A stretch of 64,000 bases of DNA from Halopiger aswanensis. Lineage in GTDB: Archaea > Halobacteriota > Halobacteria > Halobacteriales > Natrialbaceae. The position numbers and the translations under genes were made by a program. The notes beneath the pieces were generated by a model. The model was not told the origin of the DNA and made no database searches. It worked only from the letters and a program-made list of their open reading frames with translations. Positions within the stretch are counted from its first letter, which is position 1. Each line of letters begins with the position of its first letter. Location of the stretch: positions 558,001-622,000 of the forward strand of contig NZ_RAPO01000003.1 in assembly GCF_003610195.1 (NCBI RefSeq), written 5' to 3'. This document shows positions 43,654 through 52,497 of this stretch, in pieces.

Positions 43654-44634
43654 TCAAATGCCGCTGGCCCGACGGGATCGCACCGTGTGCAGTACGGGAA
43701 CTGCAAGGATCGCGGCGAGACCGAACCCGAGTGCGCCGCTGGCTGCGGGCACGGGCATCGAGACGAGTCCGAAGTAGACGAGCGCCACCGCCAGCGGCGC
43801 GAACGCGCCGACCGCGAGCCCGATTCTGAGCGCGAGGCGGCGATCGATCCGCGAGCGCGACCGCGAGTGGGAGCGGTGATCGCGTGCACGGTCGCGTTTC
43901 CGTTCCTGTTCACGTTCACGTTCGCGTTCCGGGAACCCTTCGCTAAGCCGAACGAGTTGCCAACCGCCGAACGCGCCAAGCGACGCACCGAGTAACAGGA
44001 CGGCGTCCGGATCGTCGCTGGCGACGAGAACGGCACTCGCGCTCGCGAGAATGGCCAGTGCGAACGCGGCCGTGGCGCGATCGGCTGCATATCGATCGAG
44101 CAGCCACTCTGTGGCGAGCACCAGGAGCAACCCGCCGGCCGCTCCGGCAGCGACGTCGACGAGGTAGTGGACCCCGAGCGCAACCCGCGAGAGACAGACC
44201 GCGACGATGACGGTCGCCGCGCCGAGTAGCCGCTGGCGGGCCGTTCCGATCGAGAGTCGTCTGGCGAGAGCGACGTAGATCACCGTCGTCATGAACGCGT
44301 GGCCGCTCGGAAAGCCGTAGCCGTCGGCCGTCCCGATCGACTCGTACAGTGGCCGTACTATTGCTGGCAGCGACTCGAGTCGGACGAACGGCTGCTCCGG
44401 TCGCGGGAGCGCGAATGCGTATTTCAGCGTGATGATGGTGGCGAAGCCGGTTAGCAGCAGGCCGACGACGACGGCCGCTTCCTCGCGGTCGTCCGTCCGG
44501 TACAGGTAGAGGCCGCCGACGAGCAGGGTCAGGAACCAGACGTCGCCCAACTGCGTCACGAGCGCGACGACGATCGCTGCCCACTCCGGGATCAGATCCT
44601 GTATCGGGCCGAACTCGCCGATGCCTCGAGCCAT
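43654..44634 (-). CDS. PAP2-family membrane phosphatase
   Basis: 326 residues. Phosphatase motifs lie between spans: KYAFALPRPEQP (KxxxxxxRP), FPSGHAF (PSGH) and SRVALGVHYLVD (SRxxxxxHxxxD). The first about 210 residues form the six-span core; the C-terminal 100 residues add further spans and a basic arginine-rich loop (ERERERE...KRDRARDHR type). It dephosphorylates lipid phosphates or pyrophosphates. Convergent with the exported repeat protein. Confidence 0.9.
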   Translation of the reverse strand: MARGIGEFGPIQDLIPEWAAIVVALVTQLGDVWFLTLLVGGLYLYRTDDREEAAVVVGLLLTGFATIITLKYAFALPRPEQPFVRLESLPAIVRPLYESIGTADGYGFPSGHAFMTTVIYVALARRLSIGTARQRLLGAATVIVAVCLSRVALGVHYLVDVAAGAAGGLLLVLATEWLLDRYAADRATAAFALAILASASAVLVASDDPDAVLLLGASLGAFGGWQLVRLSEGFPEREREREQERKRDRARDHRSHSRSRSRIDRRLALRIGLAVGAFAPLAVALVYFGLVSMPVPAASGALGFGLAAILAVPVLHTVRSRRASGI

Positions 44635-44756
44635 ACCGTCCCTCTAGACGGAGCAGCGACTAAGACGTGGCGCCTTCGCACGTCGCACTCGTCGGATCAG
44701 ATAGGCAGCTAGATAGGAGATGGTGCTGATACCGTCGAACAACGCCCGCTCGTGCC

Positions 44757-45266
44757 ATGATCTCCGCTCTCGTCGACGCCGGCTACGCTGCGCTGCTGGC
44801 GTACGGGTTGCCCGCACTGTTCGTCCTGTTCATCGTCAAGGGGGCGATCATCGGCAAGCCGTTTCCGACGTCGGTCTTTCTCCCCGGCTACATCGTCGCC
44901 GTCTCGGCGTCGCGGTGGACGATCGTCGCGAGCGTTCTCGTCGCGTCGCTTGGCTACACCTGCGGCCAACTGCTAATATACTGGCTGGCGGCCGCTCGCG
45001 GCCGCGAGGCGGTCGAATCGCTGCCCCGCGTCTCGATCACCGACGATCAGTACGCCCGAGCGGAGCGGTGGTTCCAGCGATACGCTGGTGCCGGGATCGT
45101 GATTACGAACCTGGTCCCGTACGTCGGCAGCTTCATCATGATCCCGGCGGGAATCGCGTCGTACCCGTTCGAACGGGCGGCGTTCTACGCGTTGACCTCG
45201 ACGCTGCTGAACTACGTGCTGATCGTCTGGGTCGTCGTCGGCTCCGTGCAGTTCGTTACCGGTTGA
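44757..45266 (+). CDS. VTT/DedA-like membrane protein
   Basis: 169 residues, about five hydrophobic segments. GKPFPTSVFLPGYIVAVSAS is the re-entrant loop, VLVASLGYTCGQLLIYWLA follows, and NLVPYVGSFIMIPAGIASYP contains the conserved glycine-rich loop near F.R. This group of flippase-like proteins is related to the DedA/VTT family. Smaller than full DedA (about 200). Role inferred as lipid or ion-related membrane function. Confidence 0.75.
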   Translation: MISALVDAGYAALLAYGLPALFVLFIVKGAIIGKPFPTSVFLPGYIVAVSASRWTIVASVLVASLGYTCGQLLIYWLAAARGREAVESLPRVSITDDQYARAERWFQRYAGAGIVITNLVPYVGSFIMIPAGIASYPFERAAFYALTSTLLNYVLIVWVVVGSVQFVTG

Positions 45267-45379
45267 AGTCGATGATTTCGCCCCTCGAGCGGAACCAGTG
45301 AGCCGAGACGAGAGCCGAACGGTGATGCAGAAATCGACTGAACGAGCCGATCCGAAAGCGAGTGAAGGTAGCGATAGCG

Positions 45380-47056
45380 TTAGTGGCCCTGATCGTGCGG
45401 GTTCAGCGCCGTGCCGTAGTTCTCGGCGTGGTCCGTGTAGTCGATGAACCGGGGCGCGTCGGGGTCGAAGGGCCGCTCTAAGCTCTCGAAGGCCTTCTTC
45501 TTGTCCCAGCCCTGGAGCTTGCCGATCGCCGAGCGGTCCTCTAAGTCGTGGTAGTCGAGGTTCGGCTCGGTGAGTTCCCAGGCCTTCATTCCCTGCTCGG
45601 TGCGGATGATGACGCTCGAGTACTCGTCGCTCGAGCCCACGGAGCCGACGGTGACGTCGGCGCAGAAGCCGGTGAAGTCGGCGCACTCGTCACAGCCCTT
45701 GAGCGCGGCGTCGTGGAAGTTCTCGATGTCCTCCTCCAAGATCATCTCGCCGTCGTGGCCGTAGATCATCATCTTCCCGTGGAGGACGTCCATCTTGCCG
45801 ATGTCCTCGGGGTCGATGCCGCGCTGCTCCTGGACCATCTCGCCCATGAGGCTGTAGTAGTTGAAGTTCTTCGTACACATCAGGGCGATCGTGTAGTCGA
45901 CCGCGCGGATGCCCTGATTTTGGGCCTGGTAGTCCCACTCGAAGTCCTGTAGGGCGCGGATGCCCTCGATCTCACAGGGCGTGCCGACGAGCGCCAGCGA
46001 GAGGTCGTCCCAGTCCTTGTCCGGGAGCTTATCCTCCCACTGCTCCAAGTCGAGGTTGCCCAGCGCCAGCGTCTGGTTGTAGACCGTGCCGGCGTTCTCG
46101 ATGAGCTCCTCCTTCGTCGTCGCGAGGAAGCTCTCGGCCTTCCAGGCTTCCTCCTCGCTCTCGGTCGCGATCAGCGCGCCGTCGATCTCGCCTTCCTCGA
46201 GCAGCGTCGCGAGGATGCCGGTGACGACGCCGCCGTCCTGGGCCTGATCGGTCCAGTCGTCGTCGACCTTCGCGGAGAACTCCGTGATCGGGTCGCCGGC
46301 GCCCTTGACGTTGTCCTCGCCGCCGGTGATCTTCCACTGGCGCTCGTACCGGAGGCCGCCGCGGGGACAGAAGTCCCAGCAGAGCGAACAGCCGGTGCAC
46401 ATCTTGACCAGCTTGGGCAGGTCGTCGTCGCCGACGCCGATCGAGTCGGAGGGACAGGCGGCGACGCAGGTCCCACACTGGATACAGCGTCCCTCGTCGA
46501 TGACGGCCTCGTCCAGTTCCATGAACCAGGTCTTCTCGTCCGGCGTCTCGATGTCGTTCATCTCCGACCGGATGGAGTACTCCGGCGTGTCCAGATCGAC
46601 GCCCTCGGGAACGCCGACGCGGGTGTCCGGCGCGTCGTCGTAGACGTCCTGACTCACGTTCTCGGCAGGTTCGGTGAACTCGAGGTCTCCGAGATTGCCT
46701 TCTTCGTCGACGTTGGCGACGCCCGCACCGTCGGTGGCGACGGGTTTGTCGGCTGACGCTGAGTCGGCGGTGGTGCTCGAGGCGTCGGCTGCGGGTTCTG
46801 CGGTCTTCTCGCCGCAGGTACAGGTATTCGGCGAGCAACTGTCGCCCTCTGCGTGTTCGTGACCGTGTCCGCCGTCCGTCGCGATAGCGCCCTCTCGAGC
46901 GTGCTCGGTCCCGTCCCGCGAGCGCGGCGCGGCGTGGCCGGCGTCGGGGACGATGACGGCGTCGTCGTCGCGAGCCTCGGATTCGGGGACGCTGGGGAAC
47001 GTGCGTTCTTCGGCGTCCCGTCCGTCGGTTCCGTCGTCGCGTCCGTTAGTCCCCAT
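45380..47056 (-). CDS. FrhB-type F420-dehydrogenase beta-subunit protein with two [4Fe-4S] clusters
   Basis: 558 residues from the ATG at 47056 (an earlier TTG at 47074 is possible). The disordered acidic N-terminus (1-170) includes a CSPNTCTCG cluster. Two ferredoxin motifs follow: CIQCGTCVAACP (Cys191,194,197,201) and CTGCSLCWDFCP (Cys220,223,226,230). The FrhB/FdhB N- and C-domains include VGTPCEIEGIRAL and KGCDECADFTGFCADVTVG. Such proteins bind FAD and F420 and pass hydride electrons to Fe-S clusters. The start overlaps the siroheme reductase by 11 nt. Confidence 0.9.
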   Translation of the reverse strand: MGTNGRDDGTDGRDAEERTFPSVPESEARDDDAVIVPDAGHAAPRSRDGTEHAREGAIATDGGHGHEHAEGDSCSPNTCTCGEKTAEPAADASSTTADSASADKPVATDGAGVANVDEEGNLGDLEFTEPAENVSQDVYDDAPDTRVGVPEGVDLDTPEYSIRSEMNDIETPDEKTWFMELDEAVIDEGRCIQCGTCVAACPSDSIGVGDDDLPKLVKMCTGCSLCWDFCPRGGLRYERQWKITGGEDNVKGAGDPITEFSAKVDDDWTDQAQDGGVVTGILATLLEEGEIDGALIATESEEEAWKAESFLATTKEELIENAGTVYNQTLALGNLDLEQWEDKLPDKDWDDLSLALVGTPCEIEGIRALQDFEWDYQAQNQGIRAVDYTIALMCTKNFNYYSLMGEMVQEQRGIDPEDIGKMDVLHGKMMIYGHDGEMILEEDIENFHDAALKGCDECADFTGFCADVTVGSVGSSDEYSSVIIRTEQGMKAWELTEPNLDYHDLEDRSAIGKLQGWDKKKAFESLERPFDPDAPRFIDYTDHAENYGTALNPHDQGH

Positions 47057-48746
47057 GGGCAACACCTCGTGCAACCGGCGCGTCGGCGTCGGTCATGAGC
47101 GACCGGAGCCGCTCGTTGTCGATGCGGCGGGCCCACTCGTAGAACCGCTCGTCGTCGTTGCGGTCCGCGTTGTAGGCGTCGAACAGCTGCTCGAGCGCCG
47201 GGATCACGCCCTCGGCGGGCACCGCGCGCTCGATCCAGTCGAGGAATTCGTTGTCGGCCCCGAGCGCACCGCCCAGCCCGAAGTCCATCCCCTCGACGAG
47301 GTTGTCGCCCTCGTCGTTGGGCGAGTCCTCGTCCTCGAGTTTGACGGTCTCGCCGCGGAAGCCGATGTCCGCGATCTGGGGCTGGGCGCAGGAGGCCGAG
47401 CAGCCCGACATGTGCATCCGGACGACCTCTAAGTCGTCGGGCGTGTCGATGCGCTCGTCGAGTTCGCGGGCCCAGCGCTTGGTGCGCTTTTTGGTCTCGA
47501 TGATGGCGTAGTTGCAGAACTCGGTGCCCGTGCAGCCGACGGCGCCCCGCGAGAACGGCCCCGGATCGGGGCTGTACTCCTGGGCGAACGGCTCCGCGAG
47601 GAGGTCGTCGACGTTCTCCTCGGGGATGTGGGTGATGAGGAAGTTCTGGTCCGTGGCGAGGCGGATCGAGGTCTCCTCGGTGCCGTACTTCTTGGCGGCG
47701 CGGGCGGCTTCCGCAAATTCGTCGCCGCCCATGCGGCCGGCGATGACGTTGAAGCCGACGTACTTCAGCCCGTCCTGCTTCTGGTCGTGGACGCCGACGT
47801 GGTCGCCGCGGTAGCCGACCGTCAGGTCCTCGCCGCTCTCGGGGAGGTCGACGGTGCAGCGGTCGCGGACGGCTTCCTCGAACTTGTCCGCACCCATCTG
47901 CTCGACGAGGTAGCGCATCCGGCAGACGCCGCGGTTGTTGCGGTCGCCCAGCTCCTTGAACGTCTGGGCGACGGCGCGGCAGAACTCGACGGCGTCCTCC
48001 GGCGGGATGAAGACGTCGAGATTCGAGGCCATCCGCGGGCCGTCGGAGAGGCCGCCGCCGACGCGGGCGTGGAAGCCGTAGTAGTATTGGCCATCTATTT
48101 CCTTCTTCGCCGGCGTGAGTCCGACGTCGTTGATCTGGGACTGGGCGCAGTCGTGCTTACAGCCCGTGATCGTGATCTTGAACTTCCGCGGGAGGTTGGC
48201 GTACTCGCGGTTTTCGGTGAAGTAGTCCGAGACGGCGTCGATGACCGGCTGGGCGTTGAAGCACTCGTGGTCGTCGAGCCCGGCCGCGGGACAGCCCAGC
48301 ACGTTCCGGGCGGAGTCGCCACAGCCCTGGACCGTCGTCAGGCCGACCTCGTCGTACCGCTCCCACATCTCGGGGACGTCCGAGACTTCGACCCAGTGTT
48401 TCTGGATGTCCTGACGGGTCGTAATGTCGAGGAAGGCGTCGCCCCAGAGCTCGTTCTGCTCCTCGCCGCCGTACTCTTCGGGTGCGGTAGCGTAGTCGGT
48501 GGCACACTCCCCGATGACCTCGGCCTGCTCGGGCGTGAGATAGCCGCCCGGGACCTTGGTCCGGATCATGAAGTAGTCGTCCTGCTTCTGGGAGTACATG
48601 CCGGCCCACTTGAGCCGCTCCCACTCGCCGCCGCCGGCGCGCTCCTCGATTTCCTCGTCGGAGAGGTTCCCCTCCGCGTAGTCGTAGACGTCCTCGATGA
48701 CGTCCAGCGGATGCTTTTCTTGCTTGTGTTGTTCGACTGTATTCAC
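47046..48746 (-). CDS. siroheme-[4Fe-4S] nitrite/sulfite reductase
   Basis: 566 residues with a GTG start (MNTVEQHKQEKHPLDVIEDV). Two pseudo-symmetric NIR_SIR halves. The C-half has the siroheme-cluster ligands GCTGTEFC (Cys405, 411) and HMSGCSASC (Cys449, 453). The N-half also keeps VQGCGDSARNVLGCP and TITGCKHDCAQ. It reduces nitrite to ammonia or sulfite to sulfide with six electrons. No nitrate reductase gene is adjacent, so sulfite is at least as likely as nitrite. It is followed directly by an FrhB-type electron-input protein. Confidence 0.9.
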   Translation of the reverse strand: MNTVEQHKQEKHPLDVIEDVYDYAEGNLSDEEIEERAGGGEWERLKWAGMYSQKQDDYFMIRTKVPGGYLTPEQAEVIGECATDYATAPEEYGGEEQNELWGDAFLDITTRQDIQKHWVEVSDVPEMWERYDEVGLTTVQGCGDSARNVLGCPAAGLDDHECFNAQPVIDAVSDYFTENREYANLPRKFKITITGCKHDCAQSQINDVGLTPAKKEIDGQYYYGFHARVGGGLSDGPRMASNLDVFIPPEDAVEFCRAVAQTFKELGDRNNRGVCRMRYLVEQMGADKFEEAVRDRCTVDLPESGEDLTVGYRGDHVGVHDQKQDGLKYVGFNVIAGRMGGDEFAEAARAAKKYGTEETSIRLATDQNFLITHIPEENVDDLLAEPFAQEYSPDPGPFSRGAVGCTGTEFCNYAIIETKKRTKRWARELDERIDTPDDLEVVRMHMSGCSASCAQPQIADIGFRGETVKLEDEDSPNDEGDNLVEGMDFGLGGALGADNEFLDWIERAVPAEGVIPALEQLFDAYNADRNDDERFYEWARRIDNERLRSLMTDADAPVARGVAHGD

Positions 48747-48756
48747 GCAAACCACC
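48741..48756 (+). repeat. direct repeat copy 1 at the reductase start
   Basis: ATTCACGCAAACCACC, spanning the GTG start of the reductase (on the minus strand). Identical to 48848-48863. Confidence 0.7.
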
Positions 48757-48788
48757 TCGTGGTTGGCTGAACGGTGTGAAGCGAACCT

Positions 48789-48809
48789 CGAGACGGCGGA
48801 GCCGTCTCG
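48789..48809. promoter_or_regulatory. short perfect hairpin in reductase leader
   Basis: CGAGACGGC - loop GGA - GCCGTCTCG, a 9-bp perfect stem upstream of the reductase gene. Role unknown; may affect transcription or translation. Confidence 0.5.
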
Positions 48810-48863
48810 GTGGTTTGTGTGAGTTCGAAAACGCTCGCGTTTTCGTTATTCACGCAAACCACC
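48809..48863. promoter_or_regulatory. long composite inverted repeat upstream of reductase
   Basis: Outer arms GGTGGTTTGTGTGA and TCACGCAAACCACC pair with one G-T/A-C difference; inside lies CGAAAACGC - TC - GCGTTTTCG, a 9-bp perfect stem. The right arm equals the repeat at the reductase start, so start-codon sequence is repeated directly and inverted in the leader. Confidence 0.6.
48848..48863 (+). repeat. direct repeat copy 2, 107 bp upstream of copy 1
   Basis: Perfect 16-bp copy of the reductase start region; also the right arm of the long inverted repeat. Confidence 0.7.
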
Positions 48864-49292
48864 CCGCGAGACGGTCAACTCGAGAATGAGTGTCGCTACC
48901 TTCAAGGACCATTGTTTAGCGGGTACTAGAACCCGACACGTATACGCTCCCGTAACTCGGCGAATCATGTCGTGGGTCGCTCCAACCAGTAAATGTTGCC
49001 TCATACGTTCGCGTTGACACGCCGTTGAATCGGGAAATTCCTTTCCACAGGCCGGTAGCCGGCAGCGACCGAATCTATCCGACAGAAACCGTGCCAACTA
49101 CCGGAGATATGATCCGGTAGTTGTGCGCATTCGGGCGATCGGGTTCTGCTCGTGGATCGGATTCGCAATTCGGCCGTCGAAGCGGGTGAGGTCCACCTTC
49201 ATGCTCGGATACCGACGCGACGAACTGTAGCCAAAAACAGACGCTGAACAGCTTGCCGACGGACCGCTACCGACGGCGATGACGAGCCGTCG
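48864..49292. other. 430-bp intergenic region between siroheme reductase and ftsY
   Basis: No gene seen. It should carry the reductase promoter, but I could not place a confident TATA box. The frame crossing it on the minus strand is basic and Cys/Arg-rich and looks non-coding. Confidence 0.45.
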
Positions 49293-50735
49293 CTACTCCT
49301 CGTCGTCCTCGAGCAGCCGGTCGACCATCTCGTCGGGGTCGAACCGCTCTAAGTGGTCGTAGCCCTGCCCGACGCCGAGGAAGAGGATCGGTTTCCCGGT
49401 GACGTGGGCGACCGAAATCGCCGCGCCGCCGTTGGAATCGGCGTCGGCTTTCGTCAAGACGGCGCCGTCGATCTCGGCGGCGTCGTTGAACTCGCGGGCG
49501 CGGTTGACGGCGTCCTGCCCGGCGACCGCCTCGTCGACGAACAGCGTCATGTCGGGGTCGACGACGCGGTCGATCTTCGCCAGTTGGTCCATCAGCCCCT
49601 CGTCGGTGTGGAGCCGACCCGCCGTGTCGCCGAGCACGACGTCGACGTCGTTAGCCTCGGCGTACTCGACGGCGTCGTAGAGCACCGCGGCGGGGTCGCC
49701 GCCCTGCTCGTGGCTGATGCACTTCGTGTCCAGCGCGTCGGCGTGCTCCTGAATCTGCTCGTTCGCGCCGGCACGATACGTGTCGCCGTTGGCCATCACC
49801 GTCGAGTAGCCCCGCTCCTCGAGGTAGCGGCTCATCTTGGCGATCGTGGTCGTCTTCCCGACGCCGTTGACGCCGGTGAAGACGATGACGACGGGCTTGT
49901 CCTCGATGGCGATGCGCTCGTTGAAGTCGAACTGGCCGACGCTGATCACGTCGTAGATCGCGTCGCGCAGGGCCTCCTCGATCACGTCGCCGGTCGAGGT
50001 GGTAAAGGCCCGCGTCTCGCCGATCAGTTCGTCGCGCAGGTTGTCGAGGATCTCGTCGACGACGCCCATCTCCACGTCGCTCGAGAGCAGGGCCAGCTCG
50101 AGTTCGTGGAGCGGGTCCTCGAGGTCCTCTTCCTCGATGACGAACTTGCCCTTGACGAGCGACTTGGCCTTGCGGCCGAAGCCGGTGCTGTTGCCGTCGT
50201 CCTCGCCGGCTGACTCCTCGTCCGCCGGTTCGTCGTCCTCGACGGGCTCCGCAGCGGCGTCGGCCGCGTCAGCCGTATTGACGTCGGATTCGGCGGCCTC
50301 GTCCGCCGGCTCCTCGGGCTCGTCGTCCCGAATCATCCCCTCGAGATCCAGTCCGGAACTGGACTCGGACTCGCTCTCGGGTTCGGGCTCGGCTACGGCG
50401 TCAGATGCGGCAGCCGTGTCGGCATTCGCCACCGATTCGGATGCGGTCGTCTCGGCCTCGAGACCGCTCTCGCCGTCGCCGTCGGGACCGGGATCGGGAT
50501 CGGCCCCCGCGGCCGCGTCGTCGGTGGTAGTGGTATCCGGGGCTTCCGGCTCGGCTGCGTCGGGTGCATCGGCTGTCTCGGTATCGCCATCGGCAGCCGC
50601 AGCGTCGCCCTCGATCGCCGCCTCGTCGACGTCTGCGAGATCGTCCTCGTCTTCGACCTCCTCGACGTTCTCTTCGGCGGCTTCTTCGGCGTCCTTCCGG
50701 AAGCTCCCGAGCTTCTCCTTCAGATTATCGAACAT
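49293..50735 (-). CDS. ftsY: signal recognition particle receptor FtsY
   Basis: 480 residues. The first about 175 residues are a very acidic Asp/Glu/Ala-rich low-complexity domain; the N domain follows (FGRKAKSLVKGKFVIEEEDL, about 180-260). The GTPase G domain then has TGVNGVGKTTTIAKM (G1), DTYRAGANEQ, DTAGRLHTDEGLMDQL (G3), TKADADSNGGAAISV (G4) and FLGVGQGYDHLERFDP. It receives SRP54-bound ribosomes at the membrane; Ffh is at 29597-30994. It follows pfdA closely, as in other archaea. Confidence 0.97.
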   Translation of the reverse strand: MFDNLKEKLGSFRKDAEEAAEENVEEVEDEDDLADVDEAAIEGDAAAADGDTETADAPDAAEPEAPDTTTTDDAAAGADPDPGPDGDGESGLEAETTASESVANADTAAASDAVAEPEPESESESSSGLDLEGMIRDDEPEEPADEAAESDVNTADAADAAAEPVEDDEPADEESAGEDDGNSTGFGRKAKSLVKGKFVIEEEDLEDPLHELELALLSSDVEMGVVDEILDNLRDELIGETRAFTTSTGDVIEEALRDAIYDVISVGQFDFNERIAIEDKPVVIVFTGVNGVGKTTTIAKMSRYLEERGYSTVMANGDTYRAGANEQIQEHADALDTKCISHEQGGDPAAVLYDAVEYAEANDVDVVLGDTAGRLHTDEGLMDQLAKIDRVVDPDMTLFVDEAVAGQDAVNRAREFNDAAEIDGAVLTKADADSNGGAAISVAHVTGKPILFLGVGQGYDHLERFDPDEMVDRLLEDDEE

Positions 50736-50784
50736 GGTGGGTAGGTAAACGTGAACGGAAACGTGGGGCCGCGGTTACGTGCGG

Positions 50785-51240
50785 TTACTCGTCGTCCGGC
50801 TGGCCCTGTCCCTGGCCCATCTGCTGCATCTGCTGTTGCATCGCCTGCTGCTGGAGCTGCTGGGCCTGCTGCTCGAGCTGTTCGCTTTCGCTCTCGAGTT
50901 CGGCGATCTCCTCGTTGACATCGTCGATGCGGTTGTCGACGGTGTCTTTCTTGTTCTCGAGGGCGTCGACGGCGTCGTCCTGCTCGAATTCGGCGGCGTA
51001 GTCGGCGCCGAGGTCGACGATGGCCTCGTCGATGTCTTCAATCGTCGCGCGAAGGTAGGCGCCGCCGCCGAGCGGGACCTGCACGGTCGAGCCCGTCTCG
51101 AGGGTCTCGAGGGCCTCGATGGCCTCGTCGATCTCGGTCTTTTCCTGCTGCAGTTCCTCGACGTTGGCCTGCAGCGCCTCGATCTGTTCCTGAATTTCCT
51201 GCAGTTCCTGGGAGAGCTGCTGGAGTTGCTGCTGCCCCAT
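50785..51240 (-). CDS. pfdA: prefoldin subunit alpha
   Basis: 151 residues. Two long coiled-coil helices (about 1-50 and 90-140) flank a beta-hairpin region VQVPLGGGAYLRATIEDID, the prefoldin alpha layout, with a Gln/Met-rich C-terminal tail. Forms the alpha2-beta4 chaperone that hands unfolded proteins to the thermosome. The start shares one base with the rpl18a stop, so translation is coupled. Confidence 0.95.
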   Translation of the reverse strand: MGQQQLQQLSQELQEIQEQIEALQANVEELQQEKTEIDEAIEALETLETGSTVQVPLGGGAYLRATIEDIDEAIVDLGADYAAEFEQDDAVDALENKKDTVDNRIDDVNEEIAELESESEQLEQQAQQLQQQAMQQQMQQMGQGQGQPDDE

Positions 51241-51431
51241 TAGGCCGTCACCTCCTCACTCTCGACGACGTCCTCGAGCTCGATCTGGGTGCGCTTGAGG
51301 CCGTGCTGGCTCCCGAGCTGCGCGTAGGCGTGCTCGCGAGCGACGTTCTCGTTTTCCGCCTCGATGGTCGTTTCGAACTCAGCGAAGCCGTCGCGAGTCT
51401 GGAACCGGCCGGTGACCGTAAACTGACTCAT
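51240..51431 (-). CDS. rpl18a: 50S ribosomal protein L18a / LX
   Basis: 63 residues from MSQFTVTGRFQTRDGFAEFE; the short archaeal LX protein (eL20 family). The N-terminal three codons in the longer frame are discounted because SQFTVTG is the family start. First gene of rpl18a-pfdA-ftsY, separated from eIF6 by a 110-residue membrane gene and the divergent ASCH gene. Confidence 0.95.
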   Translation of the reverse strand: MSQFTVTGRFQTRDGFAEFETTIEAENENVAREHAYAQLGSQHGLKRTQIELEDVVESEEVTA

Positions 51432-51726
51432 AGGTCCCACTCCGGCGGGCAGTCGGAAGAATCTTCCCTTCTATAAACGGGGGTGGCTTTCGGTCGCACC
51501 GAGTCGTTTCGAGGCCAGAGCCGGCCTCGAGTCGCTACGATCCCTGTCTTTCCCCGTCTTCCCGGCGATTTCGTCGACAAGCGTTCGGCGGCTCAAAGCG
51601 ACGGCGCTCTCCGACGGCCGACAGGCTCCGACCGGGGATTCGAGGGACGGCCGGTTCGTAGCGACGTGCTTCCCGCCGTCCCCCTCGAGCCCAACTAATT
51701 TCGTCCGCGCCGCTCAAGGATGACCC

Positions 51727-52038
51727 ATGGGAGAAATTGATTCCGACGACCTGTTACCCAATGACCGAATGCGCCAACAGGCCCTCGAGGGCGAGGTGAC
51801 GCAGATCCACCGCGGCCACCGGTATGCCGACGAGGGAGACACGTTCGCGATCGACGACGAGACGTTCGAAGTGACGACGGTCACCGAACGCACGCTGGGC
51901 GATATGACCGACGAAGACGCACAGGCAGAGGGGATGGACGATCTCGAGACCTACCGCCGGATGCTCGAGCGGGTCCACGACGACTTCGAGTGGGACGACG
52001 ACAGCGAGGTCGTGTTACATCGGTTCGAGAAACGGTAG
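51727..52038 (+). CDS. ASCH-domain protein
   Basis: 103 residues. EGEVTQIHRGHRYADEGDTF and FEVTTVTERTLGDMTDEDAQ fit the ASCH fold, a beta-barrel related to PUA RNA-binding domains. Cytosolic and acidic. A role with RNA is inferred from the fold only. Divergent from rpl18a. Confidence 0.8.
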   Translation: MGEIDSDDLLPNDRMRQQALEGEVTQIHRGHRYADEGDTFAIDDETFEVTTVTERTLGDMTDEDAQAEGMDDLETYRRMLERVHDDFEWDDDSEVVLHRFEKR

Positions 52039-52079
52039 CCGAGAATCAGCGCGGTAGCCAACAGTTGCTGCACGGTCGC

Positions 52080-52412
52080 TTACTTCTCGAGGTGGCGCAG
52101 TTGTCCCGGGGCGTCCGTGGTCCCGGATAGTGCCTCGGCCGTGGGATCGGTGGTCGAGCGAACCGCCGCTCGCGGCGCCCGCGGCGACCGGTACGCCGCG
52201 AGCAACGACCACGCCACACCGGTCGCGACGAGCCCGACTGCGGCGAGATCCATGCCGAGCGTGGCGAAGGTCACCGCGTAGACGGCGCCGAGCGCCGCTT
52301 TCGGCAGGCTCGTCAGGAGCGGAATCCGCGTCGTGCAATCTCGCAGCGCGGGGACGAGAACGGCGACCGTGAGGAGACTACCGGCCAGAAAGACGAGATC
52401 CTGCCAATCCAT
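52080..52412 (-). CDS. small multi-span membrane protein
   Basis: 110 residues with three hydrophobic helices (LVFLAGSLLTVAVLVPAL, LPKAALGAVYAVTFATLG and LAAVGLVATGVAWSLLAA) and a polar C-terminal tail. Gene-like composition. Function unknown. Sits between aif6 and the ASCH gene, converging with the latter. Confidence 0.7.
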   Translation of the reverse strand: MDWQDLVFLAGSLLTVAVLVPALRDCTTRIPLLTSLPKAALGAVYAVTFATLGMDLAAVGLVATGVAWSLLAAYRSPRAPRAAVRSTTDPTAEALSGTTDAPGQLRHLEK

Positions 52413-52497
52413 ACGTAGCGTACTCGCTCTCGAGTAAATATGGCTGCCGGTCAGAAACAGCGGTCCGAGAAGGGGGTCGCGACTTGCAGCGCGCCGG

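Noticed and set aside
47628-48770. 380-codon plus-strand frame opposite the siroheme reductase
   Set aside because: Shadow of the reductase, no motif.
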